A DNA stretch of 64,000 nucleotides from Lewinella sp050633125 (GCF_050633125.1 NZ_JBOEFX010000018.1:124001-188000); one strand, 5' to 3'. Counted from the first letter of the stretch, positions 1 through 7,739 are shown. Translations and numbers: made by a program. Notes: generated by a model not told the origin, from the sequence alone.

Positions 1-163
1 AGTAGACGAAGCTGATTTCGTCAGCTGAAATACAACATTCCTTCCAGTAGAGGTATTAGGATACTTTCTCACAAAATGCCCATACATTCAACACGAATTC
101 CTTAAAGCACTCAGTGAGTCCATACCGTGCTTCTTGATCTTCTACTAAATTCGGTTCACTCAT
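1..163 (-). pseudogene. Four-helix-bundle protein (S23/bAvd-like), frameshifted and cut by the window edge
   Basis: The reading begins at an ATG at 163 (MSEPNLVEDQ...) and runs through KEFVLNVWAFCEKVS to a stop at 56-58. Shifting the frame by one base at about 59-64 restores a family-like continuation, PNTSTGRNVVFQLTKSAS, open to base 1. The pattern of a hydrophobic helix, a short polar loop and then QL.KSA.S is typical of the 23S-intervening-sequence/bAvd four-helix-bundle family (about 115-130 residues). The C-terminal half lies outside the window. The frame break could be real decay or a draft sequencing error, since the contig contains other ambiguous bases. A TTCCGAC-type repeat lies just upstream of its start. 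Confidence 0.6.
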
Positions 164-171
164 TCCTATAC

Positions 172-236
172 CCTAAGGACCTACGCGTGCCCCATTAATT
201 CCGAATTCCGACCTCCCAACTCCGACTTTAAAAAAC
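172..236. repeat. TTCCGAC-family repeat, copy 1
   Basis: Contains a core around CCTACGCGTGCCCC followed by ATTAATTCCGAATTCCGAC. The same core-plus-arm layout recurs at 4325-4377 and 29705-29755, and a bare arm occurs at 8404-8434. This copy sits directly upstream of the frameshifted four-helix-bundle gene. Copies at 4241-4377 and 29636-29755 carry the matching opposite arm, so this one looks half-sized. The rest of 237-389 shows no gene. Confidence 0.55.
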
Positions 237-389
237 GGCTTCGCCCTCCATAAGTCGCAAGGGCTTGTGGTCTGAAGGAGCTATGAGCGTAATCGCGCTG
301 CATATTATCTACGGTGCTTTTGACGGTACCTTGTGGGTAAGTCACAGGGAACACCAACCCTGTTATCTAGTCGCTAAACAGCGAAATTT

Positions 390-971
390 CTAGCTCAGAC
401 TACCTGGCTGTAATTTGCTCAAATGGCCAGGATTGACCTCCATCAACAAGTCGTACCCCAGGGTTTTCAGTTCGACAACCAATTTTTGGCGGCCACGTTT
501 TTCTACCAATACCCCTTTTAGTCCTGTCAGTTGACCAGCGATTACTTCTACTTCATCACCTTGGCGCAGCTCGCCAATGGTTTCGATTTCGATTTCTGTA
601 AGTTCTCCTACTATGCGCCTGAGCAGATCAATTTCTGCCTCCGGAATAGCGAGGAGGTTACGGCGAATCTTCAAAAAACGTTGTACAAATTGAGTTTCTA
701 AAACGGGGACGTACTGTGCTTGTGTGATTTTTACAAACACGTAACAACTGATGAGTGGGAGCTCTACCTGACGGGTTTTTCGTGTGTAATGGCGGGTCAG
801 TCGCTGAAGAGGGACGTAGGCTGTAATACCTTTTTGGGCAAGTAGCTCTACTACCTTTTTCTCACGCTTATACCCCGTATACACAGCAAACCAACGCGCC
901 TCGGTGAGGTGCAGATGATTTTCAAAATCCTGTTCGGCAGGTAGATTTTTAGTTTTCAAGCTCTTAGTCAT
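390..971 (-). CDS. NusG-like transcription antiterminator (UpxY/RfaH type)
   Basis: A 193-residue protein with an N-terminal NGN domain opening at WFAVYTGYKREKKV (about residues 27-40) and a C-terminal KOW segment (about 135-175, around GQLTGLKGVLVEKRG). In Bacteroidota, specialised NusG paralogues of this size (UpxY) act on RNA polymerase to promote read-through of long polysaccharide operons. It follows a nucleotide-sugar dehydrogenase on the same strand by 141 bp, which fits a surface-polysaccharide role, although UpxY genes usually open such loci. A TACCTTTG box lies 31 nt upstream of its ATG, so it can be transcribed separately. Housekeeping NusG is less likely because ribosomal or secE neighbours are absent. 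Confidence 0.8.
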   Translation of the reverse strand: MTKSLKTKNLPAEQDFENHLHLTEARWFAVYTGYKREKKVVELLAQKGITAYVPLQRLTRHYTRKTRQVELPLISCYVFVKITQAQYVPVLETQFVQRFLKIRRNLLAIPEAEIDLLRRIVGELTEIEIETIGELRQGDEVEVIAGQLTGLKGVLVEKRGRQKLVVELKTLGYDLLMEVNPGHLSKLQPGSLS

Positions 972-1002
972 GGGGTTAATGGGATTGTTCCGATTAACTG
1001 CC

Positions 1003-1010
1003 CAAAGGTA
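1003..1010 (-). promoter_or_regulatory. Bacteroidota -7 box (TACCTTTG) for the NusG-like gene
   Basis: TACCTTTG on the minus strand matches the TAnnTTTG consensus. It predicts a leader of roughly 25-28 nt before the ATG at 971. No clear TTTG -33 element is visible at the usual spacing. Confidence 0.5.
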
Positions 1011-1112
1011 TTGTTTATTTGGTTTTTGACCTACTTTAGGCTCACTAATCTAGTATTCACCACATCTCTTAACAGTCAATTTATATTGATGACCAACAAC
1101 AAATCACCAGGT

Positions 1113-2411
1113 TTAGAGTCGCCAATAGGTAAGAGTCGAGTCGGCGGCTGGATAAGTATAAAGCGATTTTAGATCAAATAGAATAGGTTCCTCTTTCATC
1201 ATTTCGATAAAATGCGCCTCGTCCAGTTCCCTGTATTCCTGATGAGACACGGCTACAATAATAGCATCGTAGTCATCAGAGACTTGGTCGACCAAGGTCA
1301 TTTTATATTCATGTGCCAACTCGTTGGGCGATGCGTGAGGGTCTGTAAGGTGCACATGTACCGAATACTCCATCAACTCCCGCGCCACCTCTATTACTTT
1401 TGAATTGCGAATATCTGCTACATTCTCTTTAAAGGTAGCTCCCATAATCAGCACCTTGGTATTCTTGGGGTTTTTACCTTTCTGAATTAACAATTGAACC
1501 ATCTTTTTAGCGATAAATGCAGGCATCGCATCGTTTACCCGGCGGCCACTAAGAATGACTTGAGGGTCATAGCCCAATTCTTTGCTTTTATGCAAAAGAT
1601 AGTAAGGATCGACACTGATACAATGTCCTCCTACCAAACCAGGTGTAAAGCGTAGAAAATTCCATTTAGTACCAGCCGCCGCTAATACTTCTGTGGTATC
1701 AATATCCATTTTATCAAAAATCATGGACAGTTCGTTCATGAAGCTGATATTAATATCCCGTTGGGTATTTTCAATAACTTTTGCGGCTTCTGCTACCTTG
1801 ATAGAAGCTGCACGGTAGATACCCGCAGTGATCACGGCGCCATAAACCTGGGCAATTTCTTCCAAGGCTTCGGCATCTGAGCCACTAACAATCTTGAGAA
1901 TTTTGTCTACGGTATGCTCCTTGTCTCCTGGATTGATCCGTTCAGGAGAATAGCCTAGTTTGAAATCATCGGCAGTAAAACTCAGGCCGCTTTCTTTTTC
2001 CAGGATAGGTAGGCAATCCTCTTCCGTAGCGCCAGGATAGACGGTGGATTCGTAAATCACGTAATCGCCTTTCTTGAGGGCGCGCCCAACGGTAGTAGAA
2101 GACTTGATCAGCGCCGTCAGGTCGGGTACTCGATGCTCATCCACCGGTGTAGGTACTGCTACAATATGGAAATGAGCTTTTTGCAAGTCGACAGGATCAC
2201 AGGAAAACTGAATGTCTTTATCCAGAAAAGCATCCGCAGTTAGCTCTTCCGAAGGGTCTACACCATTTTTCATCATACTGACCCGCTCTTCGCTGATGTC
2301 AAAGCCAATTACTTTGAATTTCTTGGCCAACTCCAGTGCCAAAGGAAGACCTACGTAACCAAGGCCAATCACAGAAATACTTTTCTCTTTGCTAGCTAGT
2401 GCTGCGTACAT
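1113..2411 (-). CDS. Nucleotide-sugar dehydrogenase (UDP-HexNAc 6-dehydrogenase, WbpA/TviB type)
   Basis: The 432-residue protein carries the UDP-glucose/GDP-mannose dehydrogenase architecture: an N-terminal Rossmann motif GLGYVGLPLALELAKKF (about 16-32), a central helical domain with KVAEAAKVIENTQRDINIS, the catalytic-cysteine loop GLVGGHCISVDPYYL (about 259-273) and a C-terminal domain starting near VLIMGATFKENVADIRNS. Enzymes of this group oxidise UDP-N-acetylhexosamines to uronic acids with two NAD+ for capsule or O-antigen synthesis. The spacing and HCISVDPYYL loop favour the WecC/TviB/WbpA branch over UDP-glucose dehydrogenase; the exact sugar cannot be told. It lies upstream of the NusG-like gene on the same strand. 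Confidence 0.88.
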   Translation of the reverse strand: MYAALASKEKSISVIGLGYVGLPLALELAKKFKVIGFDISEERVSMMKNGVDPSEELTADAFLDKDIQFSCDPVDLQKAHFHIVAVPTPVDEHRVPDLTALIKSSTTVGRALKKGDYVIYESTVYPGATEEDCLPILEKESGLSFTADDFKLGYSPERINPGDKEHTVDKILKIVSGSDAEALEEIAQVYGAVITAGIYRAASIKVAEAAKVIENTQRDINISFMNELSMIFDKMDIDTTEVLAAAGTKWNFLRFTPGLVGGHCISVDPYYLLHKSKELGYDPQVILSGRRVNDAMPAFIAKKMVQLLIQKGKNPKNTKVLIMGATFKENVADIRNSKVIEVARELMEYSVHVHLTDPHASPNELAHEYKMTLVDQVSDDYDAIIVAVSHQEYRELDEAHFIEMMKEEPILFDLKSLYTYPAADSTLTYWRL

Positions 2412-2435
2412 GCTTCATCAGTTTTTGAGGAGACG

Positions 2436-2443
2436 CAAAGGTA
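2436..2443 (-). promoter_or_regulatory. -7 box TACCTTTG for the nucleotide-sugar dehydrogenase
   Basis: TACCTTTG on the minus strand, 24 nt before the ATG at 2411, matches the TAnnTTTG consensus of the Bacteroidota primary sigma factor. Confidence 0.5.
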
Positions 2444-2517
2444 AGTGCTTACGAGGAGAATTTTCTAACGAGCGGTTAATATTTGAAGAAACGCTGAGGT
2501 AGGTGGGGCTTTGCGTT

Positions 2518-2640
2518 CGGGGGTGCGGTTTTGTGGGGTGCGGAAACGTGCTTGGTGCGGGGTGCGTTTTTGTGCGGGGTGTGGAAACGTGCTTGGTGCG
2601 GCGTGCGGTTTTGTGCGGAGTGCGGGGTGCGGGGGATCAC
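2518..2640. repeat. G-rich GTGCGG repeat block, left flank of the four-helix-bundle gene
   Basis: Low-complexity array built of GTGCGG(G)GTGCGG and TTTTGTGCGGAGTGCGG units. A 19-mer GGAAACGTGCTTGGTGCGG occurs at 2542-2560 and again at 2583-2601 (41-bp period), and a third copy lies at 3161-3179 in the right-hand block. The two blocks therefore form imperfect direct repeats around the gene at 2766-3119. Reverse-oriented blocks of the same family occur at 18316-18545 and 27697-27731. Bases 2641-2765 show no gene. Confidence 0.75.
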
Positions 2641-2765
2641 TGCCCCCTAACTACAACCACCTAAATATCAACAACTTACATTTATGGCATAAAAAACATT
2701 TACGTATATCGTGGATTTTTCAGGGGTTATGACTCCTTATATATATAGAACCTTAAACAATAGTA

Positions 2766-3119
2766 ATGGGAAAAGTAAGTCGTTTTGAAGAATTGAAGTG
2801 TTGGCAAAATGCCAGGCTATTTGTTAAACAAGCATACGAAATCAAAGGGCCCTTAGATAAAGACTATGACGCTCGACGACAGTTTAGGCGAGCTGCTCTC
2901 TCGGGAATGAACAACATAGCGGAGGGCTTTGGTTGTTTTTCCCGGAAGGAATTTATTCGCTTTTTGGAGATCAGTCAGCGCTCAATTATGGAATGTAAAA
3001 GCATGCTATATGTCTTTGAAGACTTGGGCTATCTGGAGCAATCATACCTTCTGCAACTGCATGGAGATGTAGACGTTTTACGCAAACAGGTTATGGGACT
3101 GATAAGGTCTTTACGGTAA
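2766..3119 (+). CDS. Four-helix-bundle protein (23S rRNA intervening-sequence/bAvd-like)
   Basis: A complete 117-residue member of the S23/four-helix-bundle family. Recognisable parts are the opening SRFEELKCWQNARLFVKQAYE, helix 2 FRRAALSGMNNIAEGFG (the family's RR.A.S...NIAEG signature) and helix 3 KEFIRFLEISQRSIMECKS. The family forms small pentameric helical bundles; relatives are encoded inside 23S rRNA intervening sequences or serve as Avd accessory proteins of diversity-generating retroelements. No reverse transcriptase, variable repeat or rRNA gene is visible here. It stands alone between two direct G-rich GTGCGG blocks, which suggests it belongs to the repeat rather than to a neighbouring operon. 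Function is unknown. Confidence 0.88.
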   Translation: MGKVSRFEELKCWQNARLFVKQAYEIKGPLDKDYDARRQFRRAALSGMNNIAEGFGCFSRKEFIRFLEISQRSIMECKSMLYVFEDLGYLEQSYLLQLHGDVDVLRKQVMGLIRSLR

Positions 3120-3120
3120 T

Positions 3121-3263
3121 AGAGTGCGGAGCTTTGCGTGCGTTTTTTTGTGTGGGGTGTGGAAACGTGCTTGGTGCGGGGTGCGGTTTTGTGTGGAGTG
3201 CGACTTTGTGCGGGGTGCGGGGTGCGAATGGTCGCACATCGCACCTAGCACCCCGCACCTAAA
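3121..3263. repeat. G-rich GTGCGG repeat block, right flank of the four-helix-bundle gene
   Basis: Begins directly after the gene's stop codon and repeats the left block in the same orientation, including GGAAACGTGCTTGGTGCGG at 3161-3179. Its distal end carries the complementary strand version (CGCACC..GCACCCCGCACC, about 3239-3260), so the RNA could fold back on GGTGCGGGGTGCG just before it. The mirrored end may mark the element boundary. Confidence 0.75.
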
Positions 3264-3291
3264 TAGCATTCCACACGTAGCGTCTTTAGGA

Positions 3292-3966
3292 CTAAAACCC
3301 TCTGATCTCTCCGGCCAGATTACTGCGGGTATACTTTTCCTGTGGATCGCCAGAATATTGGATGCGCCCACCCGTATTGGCGACAGCATCAAGGTGTTCG
3401 TTAGCGACAACGCGGGCCAGTCCACCAGTATTGGACTTCACATCTGTACGATCTGACGAAAGGCGAGAAGCGTCATATTCTCCGCCGGTATTCGCGGTTG
3501 CATACTGGTTTTTCACGGTCCCGGATAATTCTACATTGGCGCCTTCTGTGGCGGCAGCTTCGAGGGTATGGACTTCGAGTTGGAGGTCTACCTCAGCGCC
3601 ACTGCCAGCTTTGAGTTCCAATCGATCGGCAGTCAGGATTTCCCGGCTGCTGAGGGCAGCGCCAGCGAGCACACGGATTTCGTCAAGGTTCCGATATTGT
3701 ACACGCAGGCGCAGGCGGCGATCACCCTTGATCCAGCCATCCACTAAGCTCAGCTTGAGGGTACTTCCTTTTAGGCTGATGTTAAGTTCGCCTTCCGGGT
3801 AATCGGTACTTTCGATAATTATCTGGTCGGTTTCTCCATGCTCGAGGTAAACCTCTAGTTTTCCGCTAACCACCAATCCAGTGAAAGGTCCAATTTGGCG
3901 GGTTTCCTGGGCCTGAGCATAGGTTATTTGGGTTGCAAGCAAAAAGACAAACAGTAGGTATCTCAT
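3292..3966 (-). CDS. DUF2807 head-GIN-domain protein (adhesin-like), exported
   Basis: The 224-residue protein begins with a signal peptide (MRYLLFVFLLATQITYAQAQ) and continues as a DUF2807/GIN-type beta-helix, with repeated short beta-strand ladders such as LELKAGSGAEVDLQLEVHTL and VVANEHLDAVANTGG. The family is common in Bacteroidota and is often annotated as a putative auto-transporter adhesin, though the role is not established. It probably faces the periplasm or cell surface. The length is normal for a single-domain member. It ends 30 bp from the G-rich repeat block and has no operon partner. Confidence 0.8.
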   Translation of the reverse strand: MRYLLFVFLLATQITYAQAQETRQIGPFTGLVVSGKLEVYLEHGETDQIIIESTDYPEGELNISLKGSTLKLSLVDGWIKGDRRLRLRVQYRNLDEIRVLAGAALSSREILTADRLELKAGSGAEVDLQLEVHTLEAAATEGANVELSGTVKNQYATANTGGEYDASRLSSDRTDVKSNTGGLARVVANEHLDAVANTGGRIQYSGDPQEKYTRSNLAGEIRGF

Positions 3967-4084
3967 ATTTTTTTGGTTTTTTGTGGTTGCTTTACCAGCT
4001 TCTTACAATGGATAGATGTAACTCACAGAGAACTCCCCCTATTGTGTCAGGTAAAAAATGTTAGTACCTACCCGACTCAATAGA

Positions 4085-4232
4085 TGCGTAAGGATTGTAC
4101 TAGTGCGCAAGGCGGAAGCCTGAAGCTCGGTGCCGGGACGGCACAAGGACCAAGGATGGCAGCGGTATGCAATGCGCAGCACTGCATGAGAGCGAACAGC
4201 CTGGTGCCGAGGAACGACGGCAGGGCCCCTCA
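4085..4232 (+). repeat. Large GC-rich structured repeat (family G1), copy 1
   Basis: Shares ordered blocks with copies at 24330-24497 (same strand), 20865-21010 and 31916-32110 (opposite strand). These are an AAGGACCA block, then GCGGTATGCAATGCGCAGCACTGCATGAGAG (near 4160-4190, almost identical in the copy at 24330), then CCTGGTGCCG, a variable stem and CGGCAGGGCCC. The variable stem here is short. No coding capacity is conserved between copies. Confidence 0.7.
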
Positions 4233-4240
4233 TTTTGATT

Positions 4241-4377
4241 AAAGTGGGAATTCGGAAGTGGGAAGTGGGAGGTATTCAGACGAATACTATTTAGAAATAG
4301 ATATACAAAACGCTACATAGTACCCTACGTGTGTCCCGTTTAATTCTGATTTCCCACTTCCGATCTCCGAATTCTAA
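4241..4377. repeat. TTCCGAC-family inverted repeat, copy 2
   Basis: Left arm (4241-4271: GGGAATTCGGAAGTGGGAAG) and right arm (4350-4375: TTCCCACTTCCGATCTCCGA) are inverted. They enclose about 75 bp that end with the core CCTACGTGTGTCCC. It abuts the stop codon of the permease gene and could serve as its transcription end. Confidence 0.65.
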
Positions 4378-4378
4378 T

Positions 4379-5599
4379 CTATTCTGACTGAATGATGGCA
4401 GAAACCCGACGTGCTCTGAGGGCGGGTAAAACCGAAGCCAATGCGCCAATGGTACCAACAGTAAGCGCGACTAGTGGGAAATCAAACCACCGCAAACTCA
4501 CGGGGTAAGCATCGATGAGCATACCGCCCGGAAGGGTGATGATGCCGACTGTAACTTGAAGGACATAAACTATTGTAGCAAGGATAAAACCCAGTAAAAT
4601 ACCGGCACCACACATGAGCAGGCCTTCATAAAGAAAAAGGCGGTAGACCCCTTTCTCTGTCATCCCCATAGATTTCAGGATGGCGATATCGGGTTGTTTT
4701 TCCAGTACGATCATCCACAGTGCCCCTATAAGATTGAAGCTCACCAAGAGCATCATCAGGCCAACGATGGCAAAGCTCAACCATTTTTCTACCCGCATCA
4801 AGCGCAGGAAAGAAGCTTCTTGTTCGTAACGGTTTTTGACCTCCATGTCCGGGCCGACGATGGTACTAATTTCATCATATATCCCCGTATTTTCGAAACC
4901 ATCCTTAAGGTCGATTTCCAACGAAGTACAGGCATCGGGCCGATCCAGCAACTCGCGCGCCAGCTTTAGCGAGGTAAGTACATATTGGTTCTCAAAATCC
5001 TGCTGCACCAAAAAAGTACCCACAGGCTGTACCTGAACCGACTTGAAAGGGCGGGTATCAAAAGGACCTCCGCGTTTTCTTTTAGGCCAGTAAACGGTAA
5101 GGGGATTGAAGGGATCGTCAACATCAATGCCCAATTTATTGCGAATGCCCTGCCCTATTACGGCCATGCTCACTCCTTCTTCTTCCAGACTATAGAAACC
5201 TTCCCGAACGGTGGAATCAATACCCGTAACTTGCTTATAGTATTCGTCTACGCCTTTGAGAAGGCCAAAGTCTCGGTTGTCTTTATATTCAAAGAGTGCT
5301 TTTTCTTCCAAGGTTTGTGAAATCACATCCACCCCTTCGAGGAGGTAAAGATCCTCTAGCATAACAGAATCGGCTGCAAAGGTTTTACCCTGCGCCGGGG
5401 TCACCGTCACATCAGGATTGAAACTGTTATAAAGCGTCAGAAAGAGGTCTTCAAAGCCATTAAAAACAGAAAGAATCAAAATAAGAGCCGCTGTGCCAAT
5501 AGCTACGCCAAAAACTGCAATACCAGTAATGATATTGATGGCATTGGTGGAACGCCGGGCAAATAGATAGCGACGGGCTATTTTGAGGGGTAAATTCAT
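4379..5599 (-). CDS. FtsX/LolE-type ABC transporter permease (lipoprotein release)
   Basis: 406 residues from the ATG at 5599. A longer in-frame start at 5755 was rejected because it runs through a repeat and through the promoter box. It has one N-terminal membrane segment (IITGIAVFGVAIGTAALILI, about 21-40), a periplasmic MacB-like domain, and three C-terminal segments (about WLSFAIVGLMMLLVSF, LLMCGAGILLGFILAT, FPLVALTVGTIGALAS). This four-segment plan is that of LolC/LolE, which extract lipoproteins from the inner membrane with LolD and pass them to LolA. No lolD lies next to it, as is often the case in Bacteroidota. A MacB-type permease is less likely given the ARRYLFARRS.NAINIITGIA opening, typical of LolE-like proteins. 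Confidence 0.8.
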   Translation of the reverse strand: MNLPLKIARRYLFARRSTNAINIITGIAVFGVAIGTAALILILSVFNGFEDLFLTLYNSFNPDVTVTPAQGKTFAADSVMLEDLYLLEGVDVISQTLEEKALFEYKDNRDFGLLKGVDEYYKQVTGIDSTVREGFYSLEEEGVSMAVIGQGIRNKLGIDVDDPFNPLTVYWPKRKRGGPFDTRPFKSVQVQPVGTFLVQQDFENQYVLTSLKLARELLDRPDACTSLEIDLKDGFENTGIYDEISTIVGPDMEVKNRYEQEASFLRLMRVEKWLSFAIVGLMMLLVSFNLIGALWMIVLEKQPDIAILKSMGMTEKGVYRLFLYEGLLMCGAGILLGFILATIVYVLQVTVGIITLPGGMLIDAYPVSLRWFDFPLVALTVGTIGALASVLPALRARRVSAIIQSE

Positions 5600-5605
5600 G
5601 AGGGG

Positions 5606-5613
5606 CAAAGGTA
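5606..5613 (-). promoter_or_regulatory. -7 box TACCTTTG, 6 nt from the LolE-like start codon
   Basis: The last base of TACCTTTG is six bases from the ATG at 5599, so the predicted transcript would be leaderless or have a leader of only 2-3 nt. This supports the short start. Confidence 0.5.
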
Positions 5614-5829
5614 CAATTTGTGTCTGGGTTTTGGGAGTGTTTTTTTTATTCGCTTCGCTCATGGGAGTGCTCTTCTGATAAATCGGAATCGTGGAAGTGC
5701 TCACTGCGTTCGCGGGTAGGCGTGGCAAAAGAATCGCCTGAAAGGACAGATACATTATCTATAGGTGCAAAAAACCACGAGCGCAGCGAGTACCCTCGTG
5801 AATCTCGTGCAACGGGTGAACACTACCGT

Positions 5830-5906
5830 GATTTCCGAGTTATCGGAACGAACACCTCGCGATTCCGAGTTATTGGAAGAGCACCTCCGCGAACGCAGTG
5901 AGCGCC
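5830..5906. repeat. Tandem 30-bp direct repeat plus CACCTCCGCGAAC tail
   Basis: Two units, GATTTCCGAGTTATCGGAAC... (5830-5860) and GATTCCGAGTTATTGGAAGA... (5861-5890), are followed by GAACGCAGTGAGCGCC. The tail GCACCTCCGCGAACrCwAGTGAG recurs at 57695-57720, again directly beyond the stop codon of a minus-strand gene. Upstream, 5614-5829 holds related low-complexity sequence and no gene. Confidence 0.5.
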
Positions 5907-7727
5907 CTACTCCAACCCCTGCAAGGCCACCAATTTCCGATATTCTCCCCCCTGCTCCAACAGCCCCAGGTGAGTACCTCGCTCGACGATACGGCCTTCG
6001 CGCATCACGATAATCTCATCGGCGTGTTGGATAGTGCTCAGGCGGTGAGCAATCACTATGGCGGTACGGCCCTGCATCAGTTTCGTAAGGGCATCTTGTA
6101 CCAGACGTTCACTCTCCGAATCAAGGGCAGAAGTCGCTTCATCCAGGATAAGGATAGGTGGATTACGTAAGATCGCTCGCGCAATAGTGAGCCGTTGCCG
6201 CTGGCCACCAGAAAGCTTATTGCCACGGTCACCAATATTCGTAGCGTAGCCATGCTCGGTTGCACTAATAAAATCGTGGGCATTGGCAATCCGAGCGGCT
6301 TCCTCTACCGCTTGCTGCGTCACGCCCTCCAAGCCAAAAACGATGTTATTGTAAATGGTGTCATTAAACAAAATCGCCTCCTGGCTAACAATACCCAGCA
6401 GTCTCCTCAAGTCACGCCGACGTAGCTGACGAACGTCTACCCCATCAATAAAAATGCCGCCTTCGGTGACATCATAAAAGCGAGGAAGCAAATCTACCAG
6501 AGTACTTTTACCAGCTCCCGATGCACCCACCAGCGCTACGACTTTGCCTTTGGGTATTTCCAGGTCAATATTTTGAAGAACCGGCCCTTCTACATCCCGA
6601 TAACGAAAACCTACCTGGCGGTAGCTTATTCCCTGATTGAAAGTACTGATTGCCTTTGCATCAGTCGCTTCCGGCAGATTGTTTACGGCATCCAGCAGCT
6701 GCTCGATACGCTCGAACGCGCCAATACCTCGCTGGATATTAGAGGTCGCTTTGGCAATGTTTTTAGCCGGATCAATGACATTATAAAAGGCAAAAATGAA
6801 GGTGATAAAAGTTTCAGCATCCAATACCCCACTAAATACCTGCCGGGAACCATACCACAACAGGGCTGCTACCGTAGCGATGCCCAAAAACTCAGATAAA
6901 GGCGAGGCCAGATCTCGCCGGCGAAGGAGCTTTGTCAGCAGGTTGCGGTAATCATTATTAGCACCCGAGAATTTGTTCCGCTGATAATCTTCCGCAGCAA
7001 ACCCTTTGATAATCCGTAGGCCACCCAAGCCTTCTTCCACCAAACTCAACAGGTGCCCCAGACGATCCTGCACTTGGGTAGACGTACGCTTCAGCCGTTT
7101 ACCCAAACCACCAATCACCACCCCCGTAAAGATGATCAAAAGAAATACAAAAACCGTCAGGCCAGGGCTTACGTAGATCATAAACGCCAAGGCACCAGTA
7201 ATGATGAGCGGCTCACGAAAGACAACTTCCAACATATTCAGAATAGAAGATTCTACTTCCTGCACATCGCTGGTAAGGCGAGACAACAAGTCGCCCTTAC
7301 GTTCTTCACCAAAATAAGACAGTGGCAATGTAAGCACTTGCTCGAACATTTCGTCGCGGAGGTCACGAATCACACCATTGCGTACAGGAGCCATGAAATA
7401 CAAAGCCAAATACCTGAAGATATTACGCAAAAAATAGACCAACACAATCGCGATACACACGTAAGCCAGCGCCGTTTCCTGCCCCTGAGTGGTAATCAAT
7501 TCCGTAAACTGGTAGTTGATATACTCCGGAATATTGGTCAAGCCCATAGGCTCGGATGGTGGTGCTTCGGCCATCTCTGTCCGGTCAAATAATATCTGAA
7601 AAAAGGGAATCAGCATCGGAATACTGATCACCGTAAAAACAGCAGTAAGGATATTGCACCCAATGGCCGCAACTACCAGCGATTGGTAGCGACTCAAATA
7701 ACGAAGTAAACGCCAGAAACTTTTCAT
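5907..7727 (-). CDS. MsbA-like ABC exporter (fused membrane and ATPase domains)
   Basis: 606 residues, the usual length for a half-transporter of the MsbA/LmrA class. The N-terminal half holds six membrane segments (first about 15-40). The C-terminal ATPase has Walker A GASGAGKST, Q-loop VSQEAILF, signature LSGGQRQRL, Walker B ILILDEATSALD and the H-loop in IAHRLSTIQHAD. Homodimers of this type flip lipids or lipid-linked glycans or export drugs; which substrate applies cannot be told here. In Bacteroidota the single-copy MsbA-like protein is the usual candidate for lipid A core flipping. It is transcribed in the same direction as the LolE-like gene downstream, 307 bp away, with its own promoter box. 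Confidence 0.88.
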   Translation of the reverse strand: MKSFWRLLRYLSRYQSLVVAAIGCNILTAVFTVISIPMLIPFFQILFDRTEMAEAPPSEPMGLTNIPEYINYQFTELITTQGQETALAYVCIAIVLVYFLRNIFRYLALYFMAPVRNGVIRDLRDEMFEQVLTLPLSYFGEERKGDLLSRLTSDVQEVESSILNMLEVVFREPLIITGALAFMIYVSPGLTVFVFLLIIFTGVVIGGLGKRLKRTSTQVQDRLGHLLSLVEEGLGGLRIIKGFAAEDYQRNKFSGANNDYRNLLTKLLRRRDLASPLSEFLGIATVAALLWYGSRQVFSGVLDAETFITFIFAFYNVIDPAKNIAKATSNIQRGIGAFERIEQLLDAVNNLPEATDAKAISTFNQGISYRQVGFRYRDVEGPVLQNIDLEIPKGKVVALVGASGAGKSTLVDLLPRFYDVTEGGIFIDGVDVRQLRRRDLRRLLGIVSQEAILFNDTIYNNIVFGLEGVTQQAVEEAARIANAHDFISATEHGYATNIGDRGNKLSGGQRQRLTIARAILRNPPILILDEATSALDSESERLVQDALTKLMQGRTAIVIAHRLSTIQHADEIIVMREGRIVERGTHLGLLEQGGEYRKLVALQGLE

Positions 7728-7731
7728 GTTG

Positions 7732-7739
7732 CAAAGGTA
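7732..7739 (-). promoter_or_regulatory. -7 box TACCTTTG, 4 nt from the MsbA-like start codon
   Basis: TACCTTTG followed by CAAC and then ATG. With the start site expected 3-5 nt after the box, the mRNA should begin at or next to the A of ATG (leaderless). Confidence 0.5.

Noticed and set aside
2511..2732. Plus-strand open frame of 73 codons in the GTGCGG block
   Set aside because: It translates only the low-complexity repeat (RSGVRFCGVRKRAW...) and appears in different frames in other blocks; no start signal.
2518..3263. Diversity-generating retroelement around the bAvd-like protein
   Set aside because: No reverse transcriptase gene and no template/variable repeat pair with adenine-directed differences were seen.
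3029..3425. Minus-strand open frames across the right GTGCGG block
   Set aside because: Composed of repeat translation (TPHKTAPRTKH) and overlapping the intact four-helix-bundle and DUF2807 genes.
5600..5755. N-terminal extension of the LolE-like gene
   Set aside because: Covers the TACCTTTG promoter box and repeat DNA; the ATG at 5599 begins the conserved sequence.
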